From NCBI GenBank assembly GCA_030424705.1, contig JAUHWJ010000104.1, positions 1 through 6,835 on the forward strand: a stretch of DNA of 6,835 bases. The letters run 5' to 3'. The notes below the pieces were generated by a model, which was given only the letters and a program-made list of their open reading frames with translations, was not told the DNA's origin and ran no database searches. Source of the stretch: Alphaproteobacteria bacterium (lineage in GTDB: Bacteria; Pseudomonadota; Alphaproteobacteria; Rhodobacterales; Rhodobacteraceae). Position numbers and translations under genes: made by a program. Within the stretch, counting starts at the first letter, position 1. Each line of letters starts with the position of its first letter. Positions 1 through 6,236 of the stretch are shown one piece after another.

Positions 1-1168
1 CGGCGGAGACCCGGAGACCGACAGCGAGGCGCTGGACCTGCTCGCCTTTCGCGCAAGAGAGGCCGGGCTCACCTCTGTATCCGGCCGGTTTCTGGTCGAT
101 GCGGGGCTCCTGCCGGCCATTGAGCGAATAGACCCCACGCAGCCGGAGACGGCCGCCTACAACCCATCCGTCGGCGGCCTCAACCTGAACTACAACCGCG
201 TATTCGTGGAATGGCGCCGGCGGGACGGTGCGCCCTCGGTCTCGGTCGAGGCGCGGGCCGAAACGCTCAGCCCCGTGACCGCCGCAGTTCGGGTGGAGGC
301 GCATGAGGTCGTCTCGGGTCCCGGAGCTTTCGTCTATCTCGGAGGGGCGCCGGAGACGTGGCATGTGGCGGCTACCGCGCTGGCGCGAGATGGCGGGCGA
401 TGGCTCCCGGTCCGCCGCCCGGCGGACTATGCCGGGGAGGTCTTCGCCCAGCAGGCGGATCAGGCAGGGCTCAGGCTGCCGCCTCCGGAGCCCGGCCCCG
501 CGCCCGCCGTCGCCGACGTGATCGCCCGCGTCGAGAGCCGGCCGCTCGCGGACATTCTGACGGACATGATGCGGTATTCGACGAATTTGACAGCCGAGGC
601 CGTCGGCCTGGCGGCGACGCGCGCGGCTGGCGGATCGGCTGAGACCCTTGAAGCCTCGGCCGGCGCGATGAACACATGGGCGGCGCAGTTCGCGGGCTTT
701 CCGCCGGGCGATCCGGGGTTCCGGCTGACCAACCATTCAGGGCTGTCGACCGAAAGCCGCGCCAGTGTTCGTCGCCTTGCCGAATTCCTCGTCGCTTCCG
801 AGCGGCGCGGCTTTCCGGCGCTCGGCGGCGGACGCGCGGCCACCCTGCGCGGCCTTACCCCGGACCGGCCTGTGCTCGACGAGGGCGAGGCGAAGCCGGC
901 TGTCGCCGCCAGCGTGCGCGCCAAGACCGGGACGATGAACTTCGTGAGCGCGCTCGCCGGTTATATCGAGCCTGAAGCCGGCCGCCGCCTCGCCTTTGCG
1001 ATCATCGCCGCGGACCTGCCGCAGCGCGCCGCGTTTGCGATGGACGAGGTGGAGACGCCGCCAGGCGCGCGCGCGTGGGCTGCGCGCGCGCGCGCGCTCC
1101 AGCGCGCGCTCATCCGAAGCTGGATCGCGCGCTTCGCCGCGCCGCGCGTCGCCGCGGCGTCGGATTAG
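1..1168 (+). CDS. dacB: D-alanyl-D-alanine carboxypeptidase/endopeptidase (PBP4 type, peptidase S13), 5' end outside window
   Basis: Partial gene. The reading frame is open from base 2 to a TAG at 1166-1168, giving 388 residues, and the true start lies left of the window. An ATG at 206 falls inside a conserved block and is not the start. Family role: a periplasmic penicillin-binding protein that removes the terminal D-Ala from peptidoglycan stem peptides and cuts D-Ala-meso-DAP cross-links. Seen: GGDPETD near the left edge; a conserved PSVGGLNLNYNRVFVEW block (bases about 164-214); the SXN motif as STN (578-586); NHSGLS (731-748); and the KTG triad (923-931) in AKTGTMNFVSALAGYI. The nucleophile motif SxxK and the signal peptide belong in the missing N-terminal part. 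The last 30 or so residues are Ala/Arg rich and are encoded by long alternating GC runs. The gene converges on galU with an 11-bp gap. Family assignment is firm; the exact symbol is by homology. Confidence 0.93.
   Translation, partial: GGDPETDSEALDLLAFRAREAGLTSVSGRFLVDAGLLPAIERIDPTQPETAAYNPSVGGLNLNYNRVFVEWRRRDGAPSVSVEARAETLSPVTAAVRVEAHEVVSGPGAFVYLGGAPETWHVAATALARDGGRWLPVRRPADYAGEVFAQQADQAGLRLPPPEPGPAPAVADVIARVESRPLADILTDMMRYSTNLTAEAVGLAATRAAGGSAETLEASAGAMNTWAAQFAGFPPGDPGFRLTNHSGLSTESRASVRRLAEFLVASERRGFPALGGGRAATLRGLTPDRPVLDEGEAKPAVAASVRAKTGTMNFVSALAGYIEPEAGRRLAFAIIAADLPQRAAFAMDEVETPPGARAWAARARALQRALIRSWIARFAAPRVAAASD
1065..1110. repeat. Alternating (GC)n tract within the end of dacB
   Basis: Three runs of strictly alternating G and C lie close together: 1065-1075 (11 nt), 1082-1097 (16 nt, eight GC units) and the self-complementary AGCGCGCGCT at 1101-1110. 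They encode an Ala/Arg-rich stretch of the carboxypeptidase. Alternating GC of this length is the classic Z-DNA-prone sequence and is also prone to slippage. No function beyond coding is shown. Confidence 0.8.
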
Positions 1169-1173
1169 GCGAC
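1148..1173. terminator. Weak inverted repeat at the dacB/galU convergent junction
   Basis: GTCGCC at 1148-1153 is the reverse complement of GGCGAC at 1168-1173, giving a possible 6-bp stem with a 14-nt loop across the dacB stop codon. There is no T-tract on either side. It is the only stem-like element I can find at this tail-to-tail junction; a terminator role is a guess. Confidence 0.2.
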
Positions 1174-1179
1174 CATGGG

Positions 1180-2058
1180 TCAGAGCTTGGCGGCTGTCTT
1201 CTTCAGGAACGCGGCCATATCCGCGCGGAACTCCGCGCGGTTGAGAGCGAAGGCGACCGTCGCCTGGAGATAGCCGAGCTTGGAGCCGCAATCGAACCGC
1301 TCGCCCCTGAACCGGAGGCCGTGAACGGGCCGGCCGATCTTGATTTCCTGCGCGATGGCGTCCGTCAGCTGGATTTCGCCGTTCGCGCCCGGCTTGATGA
1401 CCGAGAGGTTCTTCATGACCCGCGGGCTCAGAATGTATCGTCCGATCACGGCGAGATTGGAGGGCGCGTCCGCCGCCTTCGGCTTCTCGACCATGCCGCG
1501 CATCTCGACGAGCCTACCGTCGTCGCTCGCCGGGTCGATCACGCCGTAGCTGGATATGCTCTCCGGCCCGACCTCCATTGCGGCGACGATGCAGCCGCCC
1601 ATCTCGTCGTGCGCCTCGACCATCTGCTTGAGGCAGCCGACCTCGCCCTGGATCACGTCGTCCGGCAGGATCACCGCGAAAGGCTCGTCGCCCACGAGAT
1701 GCCGGGCGCACCATACGGCGTGGCCAAGTCCGAGCGCCTCCTGCTGGCGGAGATAGCTGATCGCGCCGGAGGGCATCTCCGCCGGCTTGATGAGCTCGAG
1801 AAGATCGGGCTTGTTCTTCTCTTCCAGCGCACGGACAAGCTCCGGAGCGCTGTCGAAATAGTCCTCGAGGGCGGACTTTCCCTTCGCCGTCACGAAGATG
1901 AAGTCGGTGATCCCGGCCTCGCGCGCCTCGTCGATGGCGTACTGGATCAGAGGGCGGTCCACGAGCGGCAGCACTTCCTTCGGCACGGCCTTCGTCGCGG
2001 GAAGGAAGCGGGTTCCAAGCCCGGCGACAGGGAAAACGGCCTTGCGCACAGTCGTCAT
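1180..2058 (-). CDS. galU: UTP--glucose-1-phosphate uridylyltransferase
   Basis: A 292-residue cytoplasmic enzyme that makes UDP-glucose and pyrophosphate from UTP and glucose-1-phosphate, supplying surface polysaccharide, LPS and glycan synthesis. Seen: the nucleotide-binding signature GLGTRFLPATKAVPKE (residues 13-28), GLGHAV (110-115), LPDD (131-134), the VEKP motif (190-193), NGEIQLTDAI (226-235) and GERFDCGSK (252-260). Length and motif order fit complete bacterial GalU/GtaB proteins. The ATG at 2056-2058 is preceded by a very strong Shine-Dalgarno, GAGGAGG (2064-2070 on the complementary strand), which settles the start. The TGA is at 1180-1182. The gene converges on dacB and diverges from the glycerate kinase gene; neither neighbour belongs to the same pathway, so it is probably transcribed alone. 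Confidence 0.97.
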   Translation of the reverse strand: MTTVRKAVFPVAGLGTRFLPATKAVPKEVLPLVDRPLIQYAIDEAREAGITDFIFVTAKGKSALEDYFDSAPELVRALEEKNKPDLLELIKPAEMPSGAISYLRQQEALGLGHAVWCARHLVGDEPFAVILPDDVIQGEVGCLKQMVEAHDEMGGCIVAAMEVGPESISSYGVIDPASDDGRLVEMRGMVEKPKAADAPSNLAVIGRYILSPRVMKNLSVIKPGANGEIQLTDAIAQEIKIGRPVHGLRFRGERFDCGSKLGYLQATVAFALNRAEFRADMAAFLKKTAAKL

Positions 2059-2084
2059 TCGATCCTCCTCGGTTCGCCCCTGTC

Positions 2085-2111
2085 TCTATATCGCCCGCAT
2101 GACGATTCCAA
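2085..2111 (-). promoter_or_regulatory. Possible galU promoter (weak)
   Basis: On the minus strand TTGGAA (2106-2111) and TATAGA (2085-2090) sit 15 bp apart, each matching 4 of 6 bases of the sigma70-type hexamers, about 27 bp upstream of the galU start codon. The spacing is shorter than the usual 16-18 bp, so this is only a candidate. It is the most AT-rich patch in the galU/kinase divergent region. I see no equally good promoter facing the kinase gene. Confidence 0.25.
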
Positions 2112-2166
2112 TGCGCGGCGCCGCTTTCCCTCAGGCGCGCTCGACGGCATCTTCCGCGAAACGGAT

Positions 2167-2172
2167 GAGGAG
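2167..2172 (+). promoter_or_regulatory. Ribosome binding site that fixes the glycerate kinase start
   Basis: GAGGAG ends 6 nt before the ATG at 2179. It decides the start, because the same frame stays open far upstream (to about 1075) antisense to galU, and that extension has no family resemblance. Protein similarity also begins just after this ATG. Confidence 0.75.
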
Positions 2173-2178
2173 AGGGTT

Positions 2179-3450
2179 ATGAATGTCGCCGAGGATCGGG
2201 CGCTGCTGCGCGACATGTTCGACGCCGCGCTGGCGGCCGCGGCCCCTGCGCGGCTGATCGGCGGGCATCTGCCGCAGCCGCCCGCCGGGCGGCTGATCGT
2301 GATCGGCGCGGGGAAGGCCGCCGCCTCAATGGCCGCTTCCTTCGAGGCTGCGTGGGGCGCGCAGAGCCCGGCGCCCGAAGGTATGGTCGTGACGCGCTAC
2401 GGCCATGGCGCGCTAACAAAGCGGATCAAGGTCGTCGAGGCGTCGCATCCCGAGCCGGACGAGGCCGGGCGAGAAGCGGCGCGGCGCATCCTCTCGCTGG
2501 CTGAGGGCGCGGGAGAGGGAGACCTCGTCCTCGCGCTGATCTCGGGCGGCGGCTCAGCGCTCCTCTCCCTTCCGGCGCCGGGTGTGGATTTCGGGGAGAA
2601 GCAGGCGCTCACCCGCGCCCTCCTCGCCTCCGGCGCGCCGATAGGAGAGATGAATTGCGTCCGCAAGCATCTGTCCGCCATCAAGGGCGGCAGGCTCGCC
2701 GCCGCCGCCTTCCCCGCCCGCATGCTGACGCTCGCGATCTCCGATGTGCCGGGGGACGATCCGGGGGTCATCGCCTCCGGGCCAACGGTGGCTGACGAGA
2801 CGACCTTCGCGGAAGCGCGGGCGATCCTCGACCGGCGCGGGATTGCGGCGCCGCCATCTGTGGCCCGCCATCTAGAAGCGGCGGCGGACGAGACGCCAAA
2901 GCCGGGAGATCCGCGCCTCATGCGCGCGGAGTATCGGCTGATCGGCGCGCCCATGCTGTCGCTACAGGCCGCCGCCGCCGTGGCGAAGGCGGCGGGCGTC
3001 CGCCCCGTGATCCTCGGCGACGCCATCGAAGGCGAGGCGCGGGACCTGGGAGCCGAGATGGCGGCGCAGGCGCTCGCCGAACGCGGAGCGGTCGCCCTCA
3101 TTTCGGGCGGAGAGACGACGGTGACGATCCGGCGCGGAGCGACTCCTCTCGGTAGCGGCGGGAGAAATGTCGAATTCCTCCTCGGGCTGGCCGCGACACT
3201 CAAGGGTGCGAGGGGCATATCCGCCATCGCCTGCGACACGGACGGGGTGGACGGGATGCAGGAGGTCGCTGGCGCCATCGTGGACGAGGGGACGCCAGAG
3301 CGGGCCGAGGCCGCCGGGCGGACGCTGGAGGACGCCCTCGCCCGGCATGACGGCCACGGCTTCTTCGCCGCCACCGGCGATCAGGTCGCCACCGGGCCGA
3401 CGCTGACCAATGTCAACGATTTCCGCGCGATCCTCGTGCGGCGCGGCTGA
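2179..3450 (+). CDS. gckA: Glycerate 2-kinase (DUF4147/MOFRL family; often annotated hydroxypyruvate reductase TtuD)
   Basis: A 423-residue cytoplasmic protein. Family role: ATP-dependent phosphorylation of D-glycerate to 2-phosphoglycerate, feeding glycerate from glyoxylate, tartrate or serine metabolism into lower glycolysis. Seen: N-terminal GAGKAAASMA with the conserved Lys46, SGGGSALL (122-129), VRKHLSAIKGGRLA (161-174), SDVPGDDPGVIASGPT (188-203), SGGETTVT (309-316), GGRNVEF (327-333), DTDGVDG (353-359), and the C-terminal MOFRL-type signature TGPTLTNVNDFRAILV (405-420). Length matches the family and the protein looks intact. Many relatives carry the old label hydroxypyruvate reductase; the MOFRL kinase assignment fits the motifs better. 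The stop codon lies inside a perfect hairpin shared with the end of hppD. No glyoxylate or tartrate gene is in view to show which route it serves. Confidence 0.93.
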   Translation: MNVAEDRALLRDMFDAALAAAAPARLIGGHLPQPPAGRLIVIGAGKAAASMAASFEAAWGAQSPAPEGMVVTRYGHGALTKRIKVVEASHPEPDEAGREAARRILSLAEGAGEGDLVLALISGGGSALLSLPAPGVDFGEKQALTRALLASGAPIGEMNCVRKHLSAIKGGRLAAAAFPARMLTLAISDVPGDDPGVIASGPTVADETTFAEARAILDRRGIAAPPSVARHLEAAADETPKPGDPRLMRAEYRLIGAPMLSLQAAAAVAKAAGVRPVILGDAIEGEARDLGAEMAAQALAERGAVALISGGETTVTIRRGATPLGSGGRNVEFLLGLAATLKGARGISAIACDTDGVDGMQEVAGAIVDEGTPERAEAAGRTLEDALARHDGHGFFAATGDQVATGPTLTNVNDFRAILVRRG

Positions 3451-3461
3451 AGCCGCGCCGC
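3438..3461. terminator. Perfect 11-bp inverted repeat between the kinase gene and hppD, probable bidirectional terminator
   Basis: GCGGCGCGGCT (3438-3448) is followed by GA and then its exact reverse complement AGCCGCGCCGC (3451-3461). As RNA this would fold as a very stable GC stem with a tight UGAA-type loop. It contains the kinase TGA (3448-3450) and lies 6 bp beyond the hppD stop (3468-3470), so it could end both converging transcripts. Neither side has a T-tract, so it is not a textbook intrinsic terminator, though high-GC bacteria often lack one. Confidence 0.6.
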
Positions 3462-3467
3462 GAGCCG

Positions 3468-4568
3468 TCATTCCGCAGCGGAAAGGACGCCGCGATTGAT
3501 CTGGTCCATCTCGATGCTCTCGAACAGGGCCTTGAAGTTGCCCTCGCCGAAGCCGTCGTCGCCCTTCCTCTGGATGAACTCGAAGAAGATCGGGCCGACC
3601 ACCGTCTTTGAGAAGATCTGGAGCAGGATGCGCGTCATCCCCCCGTCGACCACGCCCTCGCCGTCAATCAGGATGCCGTGCTTCTTCATCCGCTCGATCG
3701 GCTCCTCGTGATTGGCGACCCGCTTGCTGGACATGTCGTAATAGACGTCCGGCGGCGGCGGCATGAATTCGAGCCCGTTCGCCGCCAGCGCGTCCACGCT
3801 CTTGTAGATGTCGTTCGTCGCCACCGCGATGTGCTGGATGCCCTCGCCGTTGTACTCGCGAAGATATTCCTCGATCTGGCTGTTCTCGTCCGCGCTCTCG
3901 TTGATCGGAATGCGGATCTTGCCGCAGGGTGAGGTCAGGGCGCGGGAGAAGAGGCCGGTCATCTTCCCCTTGATGTCGAAGAAGCGGATCTCCTTGAAAT
4001 TGAAGATGCCGGAATAGAAGCCATACCACTTGTCCATATTGCCGCGATGGACGTTATGAGTCAGGTGATCGAGATAGAAGAAGCCGAGGCCCTCGGGCCG
4101 CGGGTCGACCGCGCCGAGCCACTCATAGTCCTTCATGTAAGGCGAGCCGCCATCACGCGCGACGAAGTAGAGTAGCGAGCCGCCGATGCCGAGGATCGCC
4201 GGCGCATCCATTACCTTGTCGTCGCCATGGTATCCCTTCGCACCGTTCGCGACGGCATGGTCGTAGGCCTGCTGAGGGTCCACCACGCGCCACGCCATGG
4301 AAGCGGCGCAGGGGCCGTGCTTCTTCACGAAATCGGCGGCAAAATCACCCTTCTCCGCGTTGACGAGATAGTTGACGTCGCCCTGCCGATAGAGCGTCAC
4401 GTCCTTCGTCCGGTGCTTCGCCACAGCGGTGTAGCCCATCATGCGGAAGAGCTTGTGAAGCTCCTCGGGCTCCGGATGCGCGAACTCGACGAACTCGAAC
4501 CCATCCGTCCCGGCGGGGTTGTGCTTCGTGATCTCGGCAGGGGCGGCGTCGTGCGGGAAGGGTCCCAT
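3468..4568 (-). CDS. hppD: 4-hydroxyphenylpyruvate dioxygenase
   Basis: A 366-residue cytoplasmic non-haem Fe(II) enzyme. It converts 4-hydroxyphenylpyruvate and O2 to homogentisate and CO2, the second step of tyrosine catabolism; homogentisate can also be oxidised to pyomelanin. Seen: an N-terminal vicinal-oxygen-chelate half beginning GTDGFEFVEFAHPEPEEL, then the catalytic half with the expected iron ligands His168 (in YLDHLTHNV), His246 (in GEGIQHIA) and Glu330 (in FFEFIQRKGD). SPCGKIRIPINESADE (213-228) and the C-terminal GEGNFKALFESIE are also typical. The ATG at 4566-4568 has a good AGGAG (4576-4580, complementary strand) 7 nt upstream. No residue expected for activity is missing. It is transcribed away from an Lrp/AsnC-type regulator, a common arrangement for local control. 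The homogentisate dioxygenase and fumarylacetoacetase genes are not in the window. Confidence 0.97.
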   Translation of the reverse strand: MGPFPHDAAPAEITKHNPAGTDGFEFVEFAHPEPEELHKLFRMMGYTAVAKHRTKDVTLYRQGDVNYLVNAEKGDFAADFVKKHGPCAASMAWRVVDPQQAYDHAVANGAKGYHGDDKVMDAPAILGIGGSLLYFVARDGGSPYMKDYEWLGAVDPRPEGLGFFYLDHLTHNVHRGNMDKWYGFYSGIFNFKEIRFFDIKGKMTGLFSRALTSPCGKIRIPINESADENSQIEEYLREYNGEGIQHIAVATNDIYKSVDALAANGLEFMPPPPDVYYDMSSKRVANHEEPIERMKKHGILIDGEGVVDGGMTRILLQIFSKTVVGPIFFEFIQRKGDDGFGEGNFKALFESIEMDQINRGVLSAAE

Positions 4569-4584
4569 CTCTCGGCTCCTCTCT

Positions 4585-4620
4585 GAATGGCGATTTCGTG
4601 AGAGAATGGCGGAATCGGCG
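4585..4620. repeat. Short direct repeats GAATGGCG just upstream of hppD
   Basis: GAATGGCG occurs at 4585-4592 and again at 4604-4611 (start to start 19 bp), followed at once by a variant, GAATCGGCG (4612-4620). The cluster lies 5 bp upstream of the hppD Shine-Dalgarno, where a bound regulator could block hppD transcription. The first copy overlaps one arm of the 9-bp inverted repeat. Confidence 0.4.
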
Positions 4621-4685
4621 CGCGATGTCCGTGCGTTCTTAGGTTATGCTGCTATCCTCTCGCACAGATCGTGAGCAAATCGCCA
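4588..4685. repeat. Inverted and direct repeat pair flanking the hppD/regulator promoter region
   Basis: TGGCGATTT (4588-4596) is the exact reverse complement of AAATCGCCA (4677-4685), a 9-bp pair whose arms lie at opposite ends of the divergent region. Overlapping them is a direct pair, CGTGAGAGAAT (4597-4607) and CGTGAGCAAAT (4670-4680), with 9 of 11 bases identical and 73 bp between equivalent positions, close to seven helical turns. Lrp-family proteins are known to bind several phased sites and wrap DNA, so this is a plausible operator layout. Confidence 0.45.
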
Positions 4686-4689
4686 AAGG
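4685..4689 (+). promoter_or_regulatory. Ribosome binding site supporting the ATG at 4700 of the regulator
   Basis: AAAGG lies 10 nt before the ATG at 4700. An alternative in-frame ATG at 4646 would add 18 residues unlike the family, has only a weak AGG nearby, and would place the putative operator repeats inside the coding sequence. The downstream start is preferred. Confidence 0.45.
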
Positions 4690-4699
4690 CGCGCACGAA

Positions 4700-5158
4700 A
4701 TGGACCTCGACGGATTCGACCGGAAGATCCTCGCCCTACTTCAGGCGGATGCAAGCCTGACCAACGCCGCACTGGCGGAGCGTGTCGCACTCTCCCCTTC
4801 GCAATGCTCTCGCCGCCGGATCGCGCTGGAGGAGGCGGGGTTCATCACCGGCTATCGGGCTGAGGTAGAGCCCGCACGGCTCGGCTACGTGGTGGAGGCC
4901 TTCAGCCGCGTGACGCTCGCCGCCCATTCCGAGAGCGTCGTGGACGATATCGCCGCGTTCTTTGACGGCCTTCCCGAGGTGCGGATGGCCTACACGCTCA
5001 CGGGGGACGCAGACTATCTGCTCCACGTTCAGGTCAGGAGCCTCGACGAGCTTGCGAGCTTCGTTCACCGCCGCCTGTTGCCGCACCCGATGGTCGCGCA
5101 AGTGCGGTCGGATATCGTGCTTCAGCGTGTGGGCAGAATGAAGGGCGTCCCCGTGTGA
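4700..5158 (+). CDS. Lrp/AsnC-family transcriptional regulator, probable local regulator of hppD
   Basis: A 152-residue DNA-binding protein from the ATG at 4700, the usual length for the Lrp/AsnC family. Seen: LDGFDRKILALLQADASLTNA (in two overlapping pieces, residues 3-23, the family's typical opening), a winged helix-turn-helix at about residues 20-42 containing LAERVALSPSQCSRRRIALEEAG, and a C-terminal RAM/AsnC ligand-sensing domain (about 66-142) with the characteristic TLTGDADYLLHV (99-110). Family members bind amino acids or related small molecules as oligomers. Divergence from hppD suggests it senses tyrosine, phenylalanine or a breakdown product and controls hppD and itself; the ligand cannot be read from sequence. 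A longer form from the ATG at 4646 is possible but less likely. It ends 7 bp from the end of hemH, which converges on it. Confidence 0.9.
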   Translation: MDLDGFDRKILALLQADASLTNAALAERVALSPSQCSRRRIALEEAGFITGYRAEVEPARLGYVVEAFSRVTLAAHSESVVDDIAAFFDGLPEVRMAYTLTGDADYLLHVQVRSLDELASFVHRRLLPHPMVAQVRSDIVLQRVGRMKGVPV

Positions 5159-5159
5159 A

Positions 5160-5173
5160 TGGCCCTCAGGCCA
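5160..5173. terminator. Small hairpin between the regulator and hemH, possible bidirectional terminator
   Basis: TGGCC (5160-5164) and GGCCA (5169-5173) form a 5-bp stem with a CTCA loop. It begins 2 bp after the regulator stop codon and contains the hemH stop codon (5166-5168). It has the same placement as the much stronger hairpin at the kinase/hppD junction, but the stem is short and there is no T-tract. Confidence 0.3.
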
Positions 5174-6236
5174 CCCATCCCGACAGCTCGACCTTCAGGA
5201 TCGCCTCCATCATGTCGATATGCGCCTCGTCGTCATTAAGGCAGGGAATGTAGTCGAACCGCTCGCCGCCGGCCTCCTCGAAGGCTTCCTTGATTTCCTC
5301 GTTGATCTCCTCGAGCGTTTCGACGCAATCGGCGGAGAAGCCAGGGGCCATGATGGCGATGTGCTTCTTGCCAGCCTTCGCCAGTTCCGCGACGTGCTCG
5401 ACCGTGTAGGGCTGGAGCCATTGCTTCGGCCCGAAGCGGGACTGGAAGGTGGTCAGCACCTCGCCCTTCTCCCAGCCGAGCCGCTCGCGCAGTAGCCGCG
5501 TCGTCTTGTGGCAGGCGCAATGATAGGGATCGCCCTTGTCCAGATAATCCTTCGGCAAGCCGTGATAGGAGGCCACGAGCACATCCGGCCGCCGGTCCAT
5601 CGCGGCATAGGCGCGCTCGACCGATTGGGCCAGCGCTTCGGCGTAGAGCGGATGGTCGTTATAGGCGGCCACCGTGCGCAAGGCCGGCTGCCAGCGCATC
5701 TTCATCAGCGCACGGAACGCCTGATCGTTCGCCGTCGCCGTCGTCGTCGCGGAATATTGCGGATAGAGTGGGAAGAAGACGATGCGGTCGCATCCCTTCT
5801 CCTGCAATTCCTGAATCTTGGAAGGCGTAGAAGGATCGCCGTAGCGCATGCAGAAATCGACGATAACCTGGTCGCCATAGGCTGCGTGGAGTCGCGCGGC
5901 CACTTTCTCGGTCTGCGCCCGGGTGATGGTGCGCAGCGGGCTCTCGTCCTTCTCCCGGTTCCAGATCGAAGCGTATGCTTCGCCCGATTTCTGCGGCCGC
6001 GTGGTCAGGATCACGAGGTTGAGGATCGGCTGCCAAAGCCATTTCGGCGCTTCGATAACGCGCTGGTCCGAAAGAAACTCCTTCAGATAGCGGCGCATGT
6101 TCCAGTAGTCGGTGCCGTTCGGCGTGCCGAGATTGACGATCAGCACACCGGTTTTCCGCGCGGGGATGCGCGGATGGTCGCCCGGAGCGTGGGCGAGACG
6201 ATCGAGGGCGGCCTCGTCTTTCATCAGGTCTCTCAT
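5166..6236 (-). CDS. hemH: Ferrochelatase (protoporphyrin ferrochelatase)
   Basis: A 356-residue enzyme inserting Fe(II) into protoporphyrin IX, the last step of protohaem synthesis; bacterial forms are soluble or loosely membrane bound. Seen: KTGVLIVNLGTPNGTDYWNM (28-47) after a short variable N-terminus, RRYLKEFLSDQRVIE (48-62), YGDPSTPSKI (132-141), PLYPQYSATTTA (156-167), the catalytic His225 in VASYHGLPKDYL, and the conserved acidic Glu306 in CVETLEEI. Length is normal. Cysteines occur at 129, 149, 240, 242, 304 and 332. The C-terminal Cys cluster of the [2Fe-2S] ferrochelatases is not evident. The ATG at 6234-6236 has a purine-rich GGGTGGGAAG upstream; an ATG four codons later (6222-6224), preceded by GAGAGA, is an alternative. 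The methyltransferase gene lies upstream on the same strand with an 80-bp gap, so cotranscription is possible. I recognise no iron-responsive operator. Confidence 0.96.
   Translation of the reverse strand: MRDLMKDEAALDRLAHAPGDHPRIPARKTGVLIVNLGTPNGTDYWNMRRYLKEFLSDQRVIEAPKWLWQPILNLVILTTRPQKSGEAYASIWNREKDESPLRTITRAQTEKVAARLHAAYGDQVIVDFCMRYGDPSTPSKIQELQEKGCDRIVFFPLYPQYSATTTATANDQAFRALMKMRWQPALRTVAAYNDHPLYAEALAQSVERAYAAMDRRPDVLVASYHGLPKDYLDKGDPYHCACHKTTRLLRERLGWEKGEVLTTFQSRFGPKQWLQPYTVEHVAELAKAGKKHIAIMAPGFSADCVETLEEINEEIKEAFEEAGGERFDYIPCLNDDEAHIDMMEAILKVELSGWVA

Larger units (their letters stand above)
4569..4699. promoter_or_regulatory. Divergent hppD/Lrp-regulator intergenic region, likely operator and promoters
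   Basis: This 131-bp gap separates two divergently transcribed genes and must hold both promoters. Its middle (about 4636-4660) is the most AT-rich part and contains several -10-like hexamers (TATGCT, TATCCT on +; CATAAC on -), but none is paired with a convincing -35. The flanks carry short repeats in direct and inverted orientation, listed separately, that look like binding sites for the adjacent regulator. Control of hppD by that regulator is inferred from position only. Confidence 0.5.

Noticed and set aside
460..924. Minus-strand open frame antisense to dacB
   Set aside because: It covers the SXN and SGLS motifs of dacB and has no recognisable protein character; a shadow of high-GC coding sequence.
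1075..2178. Long plus-strand open frame antisense to galU, continuous with the glycerate kinase frame
   Set aside because: Its only resemblance is to the kinase portion after 2179. The upstream part is the mirror of galU in high-GC DNA, where stop codons are rare, and a Shine-Dalgarno plus the family N-terminus place the kinase start at 2179.
2397..3374. 325-codon minus-strand open frame antisense to the glycerate kinase
   Set aside because: Low-complexity Ser/Ala/Arg-rich translation with no recognisable motif, fully covered by a gene whose motifs are intact along its whole length.
3471..3483. Palindrome TTCCGC-A-GCGGAA near the end of hppD
   Set aside because: It allows only a short stem with a tiny loop and lies in coding sequence; the adjacent 11-bp hairpin is a far better terminator candidate.
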